NCBI GenBank assembly: GCA_965215295.1 | Contig: OZ244045.1 | Span: forward strand, 124,001 to 188,000 | DNA: 64,000 nt | Origin: HK1 sp965215295 | Lineage (GTDB): Bacteria > Pseudomonadota > Gammaproteobacteria > HK1 | Direction of reading: 5' to 3' | In this document: piece by piece, positions 15,001 through 21,689 of the stretch | Numbering within the stretch: position 1 is the first letter of the stretch | Layout: every line of letters starts with the position of its first letter | Position numbers and translations under genes: made by a program | The notes under the pieces: generated by a model | What the model saw: only the letters and a program-made list of their open reading frames with translations | What the model was told of the DNA's origin: nothing | The model's database searches: none

Positions 15001-18000
15001 TGTCGAACGCGCCGGGCGCAACGATCACGGACGCCACGGGAGCCGGGACGATCACCGACGACGACGGCCCGCCCGCGGTGACGCTGGTCCTGACCCCAGC
15101 CTCGATCGGGGAGGCCGGGGGCAAGAGCACGGTGACGGCGACCCTGGACCGCACTTCGAGCGCGGCGACGACCGTGACGGTGACGGCGGCGCCGGAGGAC
15201 CCGGTGCTCGCGAGTGACTACACGCTGAGCGGGAGCCAGTTGACGATCGCGGCGGGAGCGACGACGAGCACGGGCGAGGTGACGATCACCGCCGTCGACA
15301 ACGACGTGGACGCCCTGGACAAGATGGTGACGGTCTCGGCCACGGCGGCGAACGACCAAGGGATCACGGCCCCGCAGAACGTGACCCTGACGATCACTGA
15401 CGACGACGCGCCGTCGCTCTCGATCGCCGACGCCAGCGTCACCGAGGGCGACGCGGGCACCAGCGCCACGCTGACCTTCACGGTGACCCTGACGCCGGCG
15501 GCGACGCTGCCGGTGACGGTGGACTGGAAGACATCCGACGGGACGGCGGAAGCCGGGTCGGACTACACGGCGGGGAACGGAACCCTGACGTTCAACACCG
15601 GAGATGAGAGCAAGACGGTGACGGTGCCGGTGACGGGCGATAACACGGACGAGCCGAACGAGACCTTGACCGTGACCCTGTCGAACGCGCCGGGCGCGAC
15701 GCTCGCGAAGGCCACGGCCACCGGCACGATCACGGACGATGACGGCCCACCGGCGGTGACGCTGGTCCTGACCCCGGCCTCGATCGGGGAGGCCGGCGGG
15801 ACGAGCACGGTGACCGCGACCCTGGATCGGCCGTCAAACGCTGCGACGACGGTGACGGTGGCGGTCACACCGGTGACGCCGGCGGTGGCGGGCGACTACA
15901 CGCTGAGCGGGAGCCAGTTGACGATTCCGGCGGGCGAGACGGACAGCACGGGCGTCGTGACGATCACCGCCGTCAACAACAATGTGGACGCCCTCGACAA
16001 GGAAGTGACGGTCTCGGCCACGGCGGAGAATGACCAAGGGATCACGGCCCCGGACAACGTAACGCTGACGATCACCGACGACGACGCGCCGGTGCTGTCG
16101 GTCGGCGACGCGAGCGTGACCGAGGGCAACGCGGGCGAGAGCGCGACGCTGACGTTCACGGTAACGCTGAGCCCGGCGGCGACGCTGCCGGTGACGGTGG
16201 ACTGGAAGACGGCCGACGGGACGGCGACCGCCGGGACGGACTACACGGCGGCGAACGGGAGCCTGAGCTTCGGCACCGGAGAGGACACCAAGACGATCTC
16301 GGTGACGGTGACGGGCGATAACACGGACGAGCCGAACGAGACCTTGACCGTGACGCTGACGAACGCGCCGGGCGCGACGCTCGCGAAGGCCACGGCCACC
16401 GGGACGATCACCGACGATGACGGCCCGCCGGCGGTGACGCTGGTCCTGACGCCGGCCTCGATTACGGAGGCCGGGGGCAAGAGCACGGTGACGGCGACCC
16501 TGGACCGCACGTCGAGCGCGGCGACGACCGTGACGGTATCGGCCACGCCGGTATCGCCGGCGGTGTCAGGCGACTACACGCTGAGCACGAACAAGACGCT
16601 GACCATCGCGGCGGGAGCGACGACGAGCACGGGCGAGGTAACGATTACCGCCGTCGACAACGATGTGGACACCTTGGACAAGACGGTGACGGTCTCGGCG
16701 ACGGCGACGAACACGCAGGGGATCACGGCCCCGCAGGACGCGACGCTGACGATCACCGACGACGACGCGCCGACGCTTTCGATCGGCGACGCGAGTGTGA
16801 CCGAGGGCGATTCGGGCGAGAGCCCGACACTGACATTCACGGTGACGCTGACCCCGGCAGCGACGCTGCCGGTGACGGTGGACTGGGCGACATCCGACGG
16901 GACGGCGACCGCCGGGACGGACTACACGGCGGCGAACCGCAGCCTGAGGTTCGAAACCGGCGAGGCCAGCAAGACCTTCACCGTGACCGTGACGGGCGAC
17001 GACGCGGACGAGCCGAACGAGACCTTCACCGTGACCCTGTCGAACCAATCGGGCGCGACGATCACGGATGCCACGGCCACCGGGACGATCACCGACGACG
17101 ACGGTCCGCCCGCGGTGACGCTGGTCCTGACCCCGGCCTCGATCAGCGAGAACGGCGGGACGAGCACGGTGACCGCAACCCTGGACCGTCCGTCGAACGC
17201 CGCGATGACAGTGACGGTGACGGTCACACCGGTGACGCCGGCGGTGGCAAACGACTACACGCTGGTCGGGAGCCAGTTGACGATCCCGGCCAACTCCCTG
17301 ACGAGCACGGGCGAGGTGACGATTACCGCCGTGAACAACGCCGTGGACGCGCCGGACAGGAAGGTGACGGTCTCGGCCACGGCGGCGAACACGCTGGGGG
17401 TCACGGCCCCGGACAGCGTGACGCTGACGATCACCGACGACGACCTGCCCCTCGTGACGGTGGCGGCGGAGGCGGCCACGGTCACGGAAGGCGCGGACGC
17501 GGTCTTCGTCCTGACGCGGGTGGGGGATCTGTCGGCGGCGCTGGATGTGACGTTTGCAGTGGCGGACACCGGTCCGGTGCTGAGCGGTGGGCCGCCGACC
17601 GAAGCGACCTTCAACGCCAACGCCGACACCGTGCGGGTGACGCTGGCGACCGAGGACGACCAGCTCGACGAGCCCGATGCCACGTTGACGCTGACGTTGT
17701 TCGACCGCGCCGACTATGACCTGGGTACGCCGTCCGAGGCCGCGGTGACGGTCGAGGACAACGACGATGATCCTCCGAACACGGTGGAATCCGATGTCGT
17801 CGTCACGGTCGCGCCGGTTCGGGCGACGATCACCGAAGGCGAGGACGCGGCGTTCACGCTGACCCGGGAGAGCACGGACATCGCCGGGCCACTGGTCGTG
17901 AGCTTCACGCTCACCGATCCCGCCACGGTGCTGGCCCGGAACCAGGAGGCTCCGACCACGGCGACCATTCCGGCTGGTCAGACTACGGTCACAGTGACCT

Positions 18001-19829
18001 TGGCGACCGAGGACGACCAGCGCGACGAGCCCGATGCCACGCTGACGCTGACGCTGGATGACGGCGCCGACCATGACCTGGGTACGCCGTCCGAGGCCGA
18101 GGTGACGGTCGAGGACAACGACCTGCTCCTCGTCACGGTGGCGGCGGAGGCGGCTACGGTCACGGAAGGCGAGGACGCGGTGTTCGTCCTGACGCGGACC
18201 GGAGTGTTGTCGGAAGCGCTGGAAGTGTCCTTCACGATCGAGGATGAGAGTGATGTGCTGGTATCGAAGGGGCCGCCCACCAGCGTGACCTTCGAGGCCG
18301 ATGCGGCCACGGCGCGCGTGTCACTGGCGACCGAGGACGACCTGATCGCCGAGCCGGATGCCAGCGTAGTGCTGACGTTGCGGTCCGGCGCCGCCTACAG
18401 GCTGGGGGACCCGTCCACGGCGACGGTCGTGGTGCGGGACAACGACGGCCTTCAGGTGGTCACGGTCAGGGCGATGTCCGAGCCGGCTCCGGAAGCGGAG
18501 GCTGCTGCCGAGGCGTTGGCCACGGCTACGGAAAGGGAGGCTGCGGAGTTCGAGCCGGGACGCACGGGAGACGTGCCGGCGACGGTCACGGAAGGCGAGG
18601 CGGCGGTGTTCGAGCTGAGGCGGACAGGTGGGGGCGTGTCGGCGGCGTTGACGGTGGAGCTGGAAGTATCGGAGCGCTCGGAGCGGGGCGGAGACATGGT
18701 TCCGGCTGCGTCGGAAGGGGTCCGGCGTGTGAGGTTCGAGGCTGGCGCGTCGACGTCGCGCTTCGTTGTGCAGACCGTCGACGATGGCGTTGCCGAGCCG
18801 GACAGCGAGCTGACGGTAGCGGTTCTGCGCAATGGTGGCTTCTACGAGGTCGGCCAGCCGGGCACCGCGACACTGAGGGTTGCGGATGCGGGCGGCGTGA
18901 GCGTCCTCGCGCAGGGCCGCCGTGCGGGTGCGGGGGCGCTTCTGCGCCGTCACATGGAGCGGTTCTCGCAGTTGACCTCGGATGTGGCGCTGGGTCGTCT
19001 GGCAGGGGGCCGCAGGGTCTCGACGGTGGATTTGAAAGTCGATGACGAAGGGGTGAGTGCGAATGGTGAAATCGCGGTGGCTCTGCCGTTGGAGTGGGAT
19101 GGCTGGGGGAGCCTGCGGTATTCGGACCTGGGCGGTACTGCGGACGGAGAGGTGTGGGATGTGTACGCGGGAGCGGACTACCTCAGCGCGGATGGTCGCA
19201 CGGCCTATGGTGTGCTGACCGGGTACGAGCCTGGCCGGGTGACGGCGGGAGGTGTGCGGCTGAAGGCGAGTCATATGCAGTTCGGGGTGTACGGGGCGCA
19301 CCGGCTGAGCGAGACCCTGACGGTTGATGGCGCCCTTGGCTGGGGACGCGGCAGGGGCAAGGTGTCACTGGTCGAGGGGGCGTATCCGGTGACGGCCGCG
19401 TACCGCTCGGAGCGGATTGCGGTGCGTGGGGGCCTGACGGGGGATTTCGGTTGGGGCGGTGAGGGGCTGCGGGTGGAGCCGCAGATAGACCTGCTCTATG
19501 CGGAGGAGGATCTGGATGCGTTCACGGACGACATGGGTGGCGAGGCGCCGGGGGAACGTCTGTGGCTGGCGCGGCTCGGGTTCGGTCCGAAGGTGACCCG
19601 GAGCCTGGAGGAGAGCACCACGCACGGGAAGCTGCGCGTGAACCTGGATACCCACAACCTGGAGTCGGCTGAAGACCGGACGGAGGAGGTCTCGGTTTCG
19701 GTGGAGGTGGGACATCGCTGGCAGATCGACGAACGGAGTTCGCTCGACGTGTCCGTCAGCGTCGATGGCCTGGGGTCGGGCTGGTTCTCCTCGGGGTCCG
19801 TCGGTTTGAGGTACGAGTTGAGTTTCTGA
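3..19829 (+). CDS. Giant Calx-beta repeat surface protein with C-terminal autotransporter-type beta-barrel (5' end outside window)
   Basis: The frame is open at the left edge, so the N-terminus and any signal peptide are not visible. More than 6,600 residues are seen. Most are alternating modules of about 110-115 residues. One type carries the Calx-beta pattern (SIGDASVNEGDSG, then TLPVTVDW, then a DEPNET loop). The other starts VTLVLTP and ends LTITDDD. A third double module starts VTVAAETATVTEGEDA. Acidic DDDD/DEPNE turns at module ends are typical of calcium-binding Calx-beta domains. After about residue 6250 the repeats stop, and about 300 residues follow with alternating aromatic beta strands ending in LSF-stop. 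A terminal Phe is the usual outer-membrane barrel signature. I infer an exported, surface-anchored adhesin. No partner secretion gene is visible. The stop is followed by a short gap and then the convergent ubiD. Confidence 0.88.
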   Translation, partial: GDDTDEPDEETFTVTLSNESGATLTDATGTGTITDDDDVPTVTLVLTPDSITEAGGKSTVTATLDRPSSEATTVTVSAAPVSPTVSGDYTLSSHTTLTIAAGETTSTGTVTITATDNDVDALDKEVTVSATATNTRGITAPQDETLTITDDDAPELSIGDASVNEGDSGESATLTFTVSLTPAATLPVTVDWKTADGTATAGTDYTAGNGSLRFDTGDESKTFTVTVTGDDTDEPNETLTVTLSNESGATLGDTTGTGTITDDDDVPTVTLVLTPASISENGGKSTVTATLDHPSSEATTVTVSADPVDPAVSGDYTLVGSQLTIPAGETDSTGVVTITAVNNDVYEGNKTVTVSGAATNDQGFTAPQAVTLTITEDDTAPVVTVAAETATVTEGEDAVFVLTRAGTGIAAPLAVDFTLADPDTVLDQTAPATATIPANETTVKVTLATDDDAVHEEAATLTLTLTDGAVYDLGSASSATITVQDNDPPGQESESDAAVTVASDGDVAEGADAQFTLTRTGTDLAGALVVSFTLADPAAVLDQTQQVPATATIPANETTVKVALATDDDNVDEPDAALTLTVTDGNDYYPDDPSEATVTVEDDDDAPTVTLVLTPASVSENGGTSTVTAVLDHPSSEDTTVTVSAAPVSPTVANDYTLAGSQLTIAAGETMSTGTVTITAVNNDVDALDKEVTVSGTATNSQGVTAPQDETLTITDDDAPELSIGDASVNEGDSGESATLTFTVTLSPAATLPVTVDWATSDGTATAGTDYTAANGTLTFETGDASKTVAVTVTGDDTDEPNEETFTVTLSNESGATLTDATGTGTITDDDDAPTVTLVLTPTSISENGGTSTVTAVLDHPSSAATTVTVSADPVDPAVSGDYTLVGSQLTIPAGETDSTGVVTITAVNNDVDALDKTVTVSATATNSQGVTAPQDETLTITDDDAPTLSIGDASVTEGDSGESATLTFTVTLSPAATLPVTVDWATSDGTATAGTDYTAGNGSLRFDTGDESKTITVTVTGDDTDEPDEETFTVTLSNESGATLGDATGTGTIEDDDDAPTVTLVLTPDSISENGGESTVTATLDHPSSEATTVTVSADPVDPAVSGDYTLVGSQLTIPAGETDSTGVVTITAVNNDVDALDKTVTVSATATNSQGITAPQNETLTITDDDAPELSIGDASVNEGDSGESATLTFTVTLSPAATLPVTVDWATSDGTATAGTDYTAGNGSLTFNNGEASKTFTVTVTGDNADEPNETLTVTLSNESGATLTDATGTGTIEDDDDAPTVTLVLTPTSISENGGTSTVTATLDRPSSAATTVTVSTTPVSPAVANDYTLVGSQLTIPAGETDSTGVVTITAVNNDVYEGNKTVTVSGAATNDQGFTAPQAVTLTITEDDTAPVVTVAAETATVTEGEDAVFVLTRAGTGIAAPLAVDFTLADPDTVLDQTAPATATIPANETTVKVTLATDDDAVHEEAATLTLTLTDGAVYDLGSASSATITVRDNDPPGQESESDAAVTVASDGDVAEGADAQFTLTRTGTDLAGALVVNFTLADPAAVLDQQVPTTATIPANETTVKVALATDDDNVDEPDAKLTLTVTDGADYYPGEASEATVTVEDEDDAPTVTLVLSPASITENGGKSTVTATLDHPSSEATTVTVSAAPVPPAVSGDYTLSPNPTLTIAAGETTSTGEVTIAAVDNDVDALDKEVTVSATAENTQGITAPDNVTLTITDDDAPSLSIADASVAEGDSGESPTLTFTVTLSPAATLPVTVDWKTADGTAEAGTDYTAGSGTLTFGTGEDSKTITVTVTGDDADEPNETFTVTLSNAPGATITDATATGTITDDDGPPAVTLVLTPTSITEDGGTSTVTATLDRASSASTTVTVSAAPVSPAVAGDYTLSTNKTLTIPANSLTSTGVVTITAIDNDVDALDKEVTVSATAANAQGVTAPDSVTLTITDDDAPALSIADASVAEGDSGESPTMTFTVTLSPAATLPVTVDWETADGTAQTGTDYTAGNGTLTFGTGEESKTVTVTVTGDDADEPNETFTVTLSNAPGATITDATATGTITDDDDAPAVTLVLTPASIGENGGKSTVTATLDHPSSEATTVTVAAAPVSPAVSGDYTLSTNTTLTIPAGETTSTGTVTITAMDNDVDALNKEVTVSATAENTQGITTPQNVTLTITDDDAPALSIADASVDEGDAGTSATLTFTVSLTPAATLPVTVDWKTADGTATAGSDYTAGSGTLTFNTGDESKTVAVTVTGDDTDEPNETLTVALSNAPGATLGDATGTGTITDDDGPPTVTLVLTPTSISENGGTSTVTATLDRPSSAATTVTVSTTPVSPAVANDYTLVGSQLTIPAGETDSTGVVTITAVNNDVYEGNKTVTVSGAATNDQGFTAPQAVTLTITEDDTAPVVTVAAETATVTEGEDAVFVLTRAGTGIAAPLAVDFTLADPDTVLDQTAPATATIPANETTVKVTLATDDDAVHEPAATLTLTLTDGAVYDLGSASSATITVRDNDPPGQESESDAAVTVASDGDVAEGADAQFTLTRTGTDLAGALVVNFTLADPAAVLDQQVPTTATIPANETTAKVTLATDDDNVDEPDAALTLTVTDGADYYPDEPSEATVTVEDEDEAPTVTLDLSPTSIGENGGKSTVTATLNHPSSEATTVTVSAAPVPPAVSGDYTLSPNTTLTIAAGETTSTGTVTITAVNNDVDALDKEVTVSATAENTQGITAPQNVTLTITDDDAPELSIGDASVAEGDSGESPTLTFTVTLSPAATLPVTVDWKTADGTAEAGTDYTAGSGTLTFGTGEDSKTITVTVTGDDADEPNETFTVTLSNAPGATITDATATGTITDDDGPPAVTLVLTPTSITEDGGTSTVTATLDRASSASTTVTVSAAPVSPAVAGDYTLSTNKTLTIPANSLTSTGVVTITAVDNDVDALDKEVTVSATAANAQGVTAPDSVTLTITDDDAPALSIADASVAEGDSGESPTMTFTVTLSPAATLPVTVDWETADGTAQTGTDYTAGNGTLTFGTGEESKTVTVTVTGDDADEPNETLTVTLSNESGATITDATGTGTITDDDDAPAVTLVLTPASIGENGGKSTVTATLDHPSSEATTVTVAVAPVDPAVSGDYTLSTNKTLTIAAGATTSTGEVTITAVNNNVDALDKEVTVSATATNTQGVTAPRDATLTITDDDAPTLSIGNASVDEGDLGESATLTFTVTLSPAATLPVTVDWKTADGTATAGSDYTAGSGTLTFNTGDESKTVTVTVTGDDTDEPNETLTVALSNAPGATLGDATGTGTITDDDDAPTVTLVLTPTSISENGGTSTVTATLDRPSSAATTVTVSTTPVSPAVANDYTLVGSQLTIPAGETDSTGVVTITAVNNDVYERNKTVTVSGAATNDQGVTAPQAVTLTITEDDTAPVVTVAAETATVTEGEDAVFILTRAGTGIAAPLAVDFTLADPDTVLDQTAPATATIPANETTVKVTLATDDDNVDEPDAALTLTLTDGAVYDLGSASSATITVRDNDPPGQESESDAAVTVASDGDVAEGADAQFTLTRTGTDLAGALVVNFTLADPAAVLDQQVPTTATIPANETTVKVALATDDDNVDEPDAALTLTVTDGADYYPGEPSEATVTVEDEDEAPTVTLDLSPTSIGENGGKSTVTATLNHPSSEATTVTVSAAPVPPAVSGDYTLNPNTTLTIAAGETTSTGEVTITAVNNDVDALDKEVTVSATAENTQGITAPDNVTLTITDDDAPSLSIADASVAEGDAGTSATLTFTVTLSPAATLPVTVDWETSDGTATAGTDYTAANGTLTFNTGEDTKTISVTVAGDDADEPNETLTVTLSNAPGATLADATATGTITDDDDAPTVTLVLTPASISEDGGKSTVTATLDRASSAATTVTVTAAPVSPAVSGDYTLSTNTTLTIPADSLTSTGVVTITAVDNSVDALDKTVTVSATATNAQGITAPQDATLTITDDDAPSLSIADAGVTEGDSGTSATLTFTVTLAPAATLPVTVDWATSDGTATAGTDYTAGNGTLAFETGDESKTISVTVTGDNADEPNETLTVTLSDAPGATLVNATGTGTITDDDGPPAVTLVLTPASITENGGKSTVTATLDRPSSAATTVTVLATPVSPALAGDYTLSANPTLTIAAGQTASTGEVTITAVNNAVDAADKTVTVSATATNSQGITAPQDATLTIEDDDAPSLSIGDASVAEGDDGGTATLTFTVTLTPAATLPVTVDWQTADGTATAGTDYTAGNGTLTFESGDASKTVTVTVAGDDADEPNETLTVTLSNAPGATLADATATGTITDDDGPPAVTLVLTPASIGEAGGKSTVTATLNRPSSAATTVTVSAAPVTPAVANDYTLVGSQLTIPANSLTSTGVVTITAVDNDVDALDKEVTVSATATNAQGVTDPDSVTLTITDDDAPALSIGDASVTEGDAGTSATLTFTVMLSPAATLPVTVDWKTADGTAEAGADYTAGSGTLTFGTGEDSKTVTVTVTGDDADEPNETFTVTLSNAPGATITDATGTGTITDDDGPPAVTLVLTPASIGEAGGKSTVTATLDHPSSAATTVTVSVTPDAPAVAGDYTLSADLTLTIPAHSLTSTGEVTITAVNNDVDALDKTVTVSATATNTRGVTAPDSVTLTITDDDAPALSIADASVTEGDSGTSATLTFTVTLTPAATLPVTVDWKTADGTAEAGSDYTAGNGTLTFNTGDESKTVTVPVTGDNTDEPNETLTVTLSNAPGATLAKATATGTITDDDGPPAVTLVLTPASIGEAGGTSTVTATLNRPSSAATTVTVSAVPVDPAVSGDYTLSLNTTLTIAAGQTTSTGTVMITATDNDVDALDKEVTVSATATNTQGVTAPQNVTLTITDDDAPALSIGDASVTEGNSGESATLTFTVTLTPAATLPVTVDWKTADGTAQAGTDYTAANGSLRFDTGDESKTITVTVTGDDVDEPNETITVTLSNAPGATITDATGAGTITDDDGPPAVTLVLTPASIGEAGGKSTVTATLDRTSSAATTVTVTAAPEDPVLASDYTLSGSQLTIAAGATTSTGEVTITAVDNDVDALDKMVTVSATAANDQGITAPQNVTLTITDDDAPSLSIADASVTEGDAGTSATLTFTVTLTPAATLPVTVDWKTSDGTAEAGSDYTAGNGTLTFNTGDESKTVTVPVTGDNTDEPNETLTVTLSNAPGATLAKATATGTITDDDGPPAVTLVLTPASIGEAGGTSTVTATLDRPSNAATTVTVAVTPVTPAVAGDYTLSGSQLTIPAGETDSTGVVTITAVNNNVDALDKEVTVSATAENDQGITAPDNVTLTITDDDAPVLSVGDASVTEGNAGESATLTFTVTLSPAATLPVTVDWKTADGTATAGTDYTAANGSLSFGTGEDTKTISVTVTGDNTDEPNETLTVTLTNAPGATLAKATATGTITDDDGPPAVTLVLTPASITEAGGKSTVTATLDRTSSAATTVTVSATPVSPAVSGDYTLSTNKTLTIAAGATTSTGEVTITAVDNDVDTLDKTVTVSATATNTQGITAPQDATLTITDDDAPTLSIGDASVTEGDSGESPTLTFTVTLTPAATLPVTVDWATSDGTATAGTDYTAANRSLRFETGEASKTFTVTVTGDDADEPNETFTVTLSNQSGATITDATATGTITDDDGPPAVTLVLTPASISENGGTSTVTATLDRPSNAAMTVTVTVTPVTPAVANDYTLVGSQLTIPANSLTSTGEVTITAVNNAVDAPDRKVTVSATAANTLGVTAPDSVTLTITDDDLPLVTVAAEAATVTEGADAVFVLTRVGDLSAALDVTFAVADTGPVLSGGPPTEATFNANADTVRVTLATEDDQLDEPDATLTLTLFDRADYDLGTPSEAAVTVEDNDDDPPNTVESDVVVTVAPVRATITEGEDAAFTLTRESTDIAGPLVVSFTLTDPATVLARNQEAPTTATIPAGQTTVTVTLATEDDQRDEPDATLTLTLDDGADHDLGTPSEAEVTVEDNDLLLVTVAAEAATVTEGEDAVFVLTRTGVLSEALEVSFTIEDESDVLVSKGPPTSVTFEADAATARVSLATEDDLIAEPDASVVLTLRSGAAYRLGDPSTATVVVRDNDGLQVVTVRAMSEPAPEAEAAAEALATATEREAAEFEPGRTGDVPATVTEGEAAVFELRRTGGGVSAALTVELEVSERSERGGDMVPAASEGVRRVRFEAGASTSRFVVQTVDDGVAEPDSELTVAVLRNGGFYEVGQPGTATLRVADAGGVSVLAQGRRAGAGALLRRHMERFSQLTSDVALGRLAGGRRVSTVDLKVDDEGVSANGEIAVALPLEWDGWGSLRYSDLGGTADGEVWDVYAGADYLSADGRTAYGVLTGYEPGRVTAGGVRLKASHMQFGVYGAHRLSETLTVDGALGWGRGRGKVSLVEGAYPVTAAYRSERIAVRGGLTGDFGWGGEGLRVEPQIDLLYAEEDLDAFTDDMGGEAPGERLWLARLGFGPKVTRSLEESTTHGKLRVNLDTHNLESAEDRTEEVSVSVEVGHRWQIDERSSLDVSVSVDGLGSGWFSSGSVGLRYELSF
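1138..10980 (+). repeat. Higher-order tandem repeat, period about 3,057 bp, inside the giant gene
   Basis: The VTVAAETATVTEGEDA double module recurs with starts near 1138, 4198, 7255 and 10312, spacings of 3060, 3057 and 3057 bp. Between these marks lie three 681-bp paired modules plus one half pair. Long stretches are almost identical base for base between units; for example the block near 5442 reappears near 8499. All periods are multiples of three, so copy number can change without breaking the frame. After 10980 only the simpler 681-bp pairs continue, until a diverged version of the double module appears at about 17449. Confidence 0.85.
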
Positions 19830-19952
19830 ACGAGCGGTTCGGAGGTCGGCATCGCGATGGACGCCGCCGCCCTCCTCTCCCTCGATCCGAAGGGGCAGGC
19901 CGACCGAAAGCGGTGTTCGGCGAGACCGCCGACGATCGCGAATTCGTCCCCG

Positions 19953-20241
19953 GCCGCGCTTGCCGGCCGGCTTCGGCCCCGGCTGCGCTTACCGTCCGGT
20001 TTCGGCCCCGGCGCTCCGCTCACCGGCCGGTTTCGGCGCCGACGCTCCGCTTGCCGTCCGGTTTCGGCGCCGGTGCTCCGCTTGCCGTCCGGTTTCGGCG
20101 CCGGTGCTCCGCTTGCCGTCCGGTTTCGGCGTCGGCGCTCCGCTTGCCGTCCGGTTTCGGCGTCGGCGCTCCGCTTGCCGTCCGGTTTCGGCGCCGGCGC
20201 TCCGCTTGCCGTCCGGTTTCGGCGTCGGCGCTCCCGGCGCC
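19953..20241 (+). repeat. 31-bp minisatellite (about 9 copies) coding the ubiD tail
   Basis: Units beginning GCTCCGCTTGCC start at 20013, 20044, 20075, 20106, 20137, 20168, 20199 and 20230, all exactly 31 bp apart. Degenerate copies start at 19982 and near 19953. Because 31 is not a multiple of three, successive units on the minus strand are read in three different frames. None of these contains a stop in the good copies, which gives a 31-residue protein repeat. Loss or gain of one unit would shift the frame of whatever follows. Confidence 0.9.
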
Positions 20242-21618
20242 GGGATGGATCGGCGGGATGTCGATCTCGTGCCGGCCGAGGTCCGCGCCGGCGTAGGCCG
20301 CGCGGTCGTACTCGGGGGTATGGGGGAACGGACGGCACGCGTCGAACCCCACCTTGGTGCCGAGGTAGCCGGGGAAGCCCGGGTTCAGGCCGTGGCCGAA
20401 CACGTTGTCGATGCGCAGGATGCCGTGCGTCGGGTCGAAGCGGGTCGCCATCGCCCACTCCACGTCTTTCGCGTCGCGGATGTCGACGTCGTCGTCGACC
20501 ACGGTCACCATCTTCAGCGGCGGGAACGCGGCGAAGGCGGCGAGGATCGCCTGCTTCGACCAGCCGGCGCGCGTCTGCCGGATCGACACCACCGCGTGAT
20601 AGAAGCCGCATCCGCCGTGGCTGAAGTAGACGTCGCGCACCCCCGGCACCTGGCGTTGCAGCATGGTCAGCACGTTCGCCTCGCCCAGCAGTCCGACCGA
20701 GTTCCACACCTCCACTCCGGACAGGATGGTCTGGAAGACCGGGTCCGGCCGCACGTGCATCGCCCGCACGTGGACGACGGGGCGCGGGGCCCGGCGTGCG
20801 TAGTAGCCGGTGACCTCGGCGAACGGACCCTCGTCGCCGAGCTCGCCGGGGACGATCTCGCATTCGAGCGCATACATGGCGTTGGCGACCACGTGCACCG
20901 GCAGGGCCTTGCCTTCGACGAGCTCGAGGGGAGCCTCGTGGAAGACGCTCGCGATGCCGAGCTCGTCGGTGTCGGCGGGGGCGGCCTCGGCCGGGGTCGC
21001 CGCCGCGAAATGCAGGCCGGGACCGACACCGCAGTTGAGCGAGAACGGGAGGGTTTCGCCGCGGGCCCGGGCCTTGTCGAGGTAGAGCTCCAGGTGCCGG
21101 CCCGCGTCGATGTTGACGTGGAGGGTTCGCTCGTCGACCACCATGAAGCGCTGGATCGACGCATTGCGCACCCCCGTTTCCGGGTCGCGGGCGATGACCA
21201 CGCCGGCGTCGAAGTACGGCCCGCCGTCCTCCAGGGCATGTACCGGCGCGGGGATGCGCCGCAGGTCCACCTCCACGGACTGCCCTTCGTAGATCGGTCC
21301 ATGCTCGATCATGACCGGAGCGGCCGGCTGCTGCTGCCACTCCCTGATGCACCCGGAGACGTACTGCGGGAGGGTGTGCTCGTCACGCCGCATCAGCGCC
21401 GCGAGCAGCTCCCGCGACCAGTACAGGCCGGTCAGCACCGGGGCGTCGTGCCCCTTGACGTTCTCGAAGAGCACCGCGCGGGGTCCGGCCTCGAAGCGCG
21501 CCGCGATCGCCGCGAGTTCCAGGTGCGGATCGACCTCCGAGCGCACCCGGATCAGGCGGCCCATCGCATCGAGGTCCTCCACGATGCTCGCAAAGTCGCT
21601 CAGCCGGTTTCCCGCCAT
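20020..21618 (-). CDS. UbiD-family prenylated-FMN-dependent decarboxylase with minisatellite-coded tail
   Basis: The protein has 532 residues and matches the UbiD family along its length. R157 in the NASIQR motif, and E263 and E268 in DEGPFAEVTGYY, correspond to the Arg-Glu-Glu/Asp active-site set of UbiD/Fdc enzymes. These decarboxylate aromatic or unsaturated acids with prenyl-FMN made by UbiX. No ubiX is in the window, so the substrate is open; a ubiquinone role is possible but not shown. The ATG at 21618 is chosen because GGAGG lies just upstream. Longer upstream frames run into an IS3 remnant. The last 70 or so residues (from SADAETGR onward) are Arg/Pro-rich, are coded by the 31-bp repeat and are not part of the family fold. 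The stop lies inside a repeat copy. Confidence 0.85.
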   Translation of the reverse strand: MAGNRLSDFASIVEDLDAMGRLIRVRSEVDPHLELAAIAARFEAGPRAVLFENVKGHDAPVLTGLYWSRELLAALMRRDEHTLPQYVSGCIREWQQQPAAPVMIEHGPIYEGQSVEVDLRRIPAPVHALEDGGPYFDAGVVIARDPETGVRNASIQRFMVVDERTLHVNIDAGRHLELYLDKARARGETLPFSLNCGVGPGLHFAAATPAEAAPADTDELGIASVFHEAPLELVEGKALPVHVVANAMYALECEIVPGELGDEGPFAEVTGYYARRAPRPVVHVRAMHVRPDPVFQTILSGVEVWNSVGLLGEANVLTMLQRQVPGVRDVYFSHGGCGFYHAVVSIRQTRAGWSKQAILAAFAAFPPLKMVTVVDDDVDIRDAKDVEWAMATRFDPTHGILRIDNVFGHGLNPGFPGYLGTKVGFDACRPFPHTPEYDRAAYAGADLGRHEIDIPPIHPGAGSADAETGRQAERRRRNRTASGAPTPKPDGKRSADAETGRQAEHRRRNRTASGAPAPKPDGKRSVGAETGR

Positions 21619-21689
21619 GACGCCGCCTCCGTCCGGTCGGGCGGCAGTGTAGCAGGCCGGCGCACCTGACCCGCCAAGCTTGGCGTCGT

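Noticed and set aside
19960..21669. Plus-strand frame opposite ubiD
   Set aside because: It is antisense to a clear enzyme gene; the product is Arg/Val/His-rich with no domain, and its start lies in the minisatellite.
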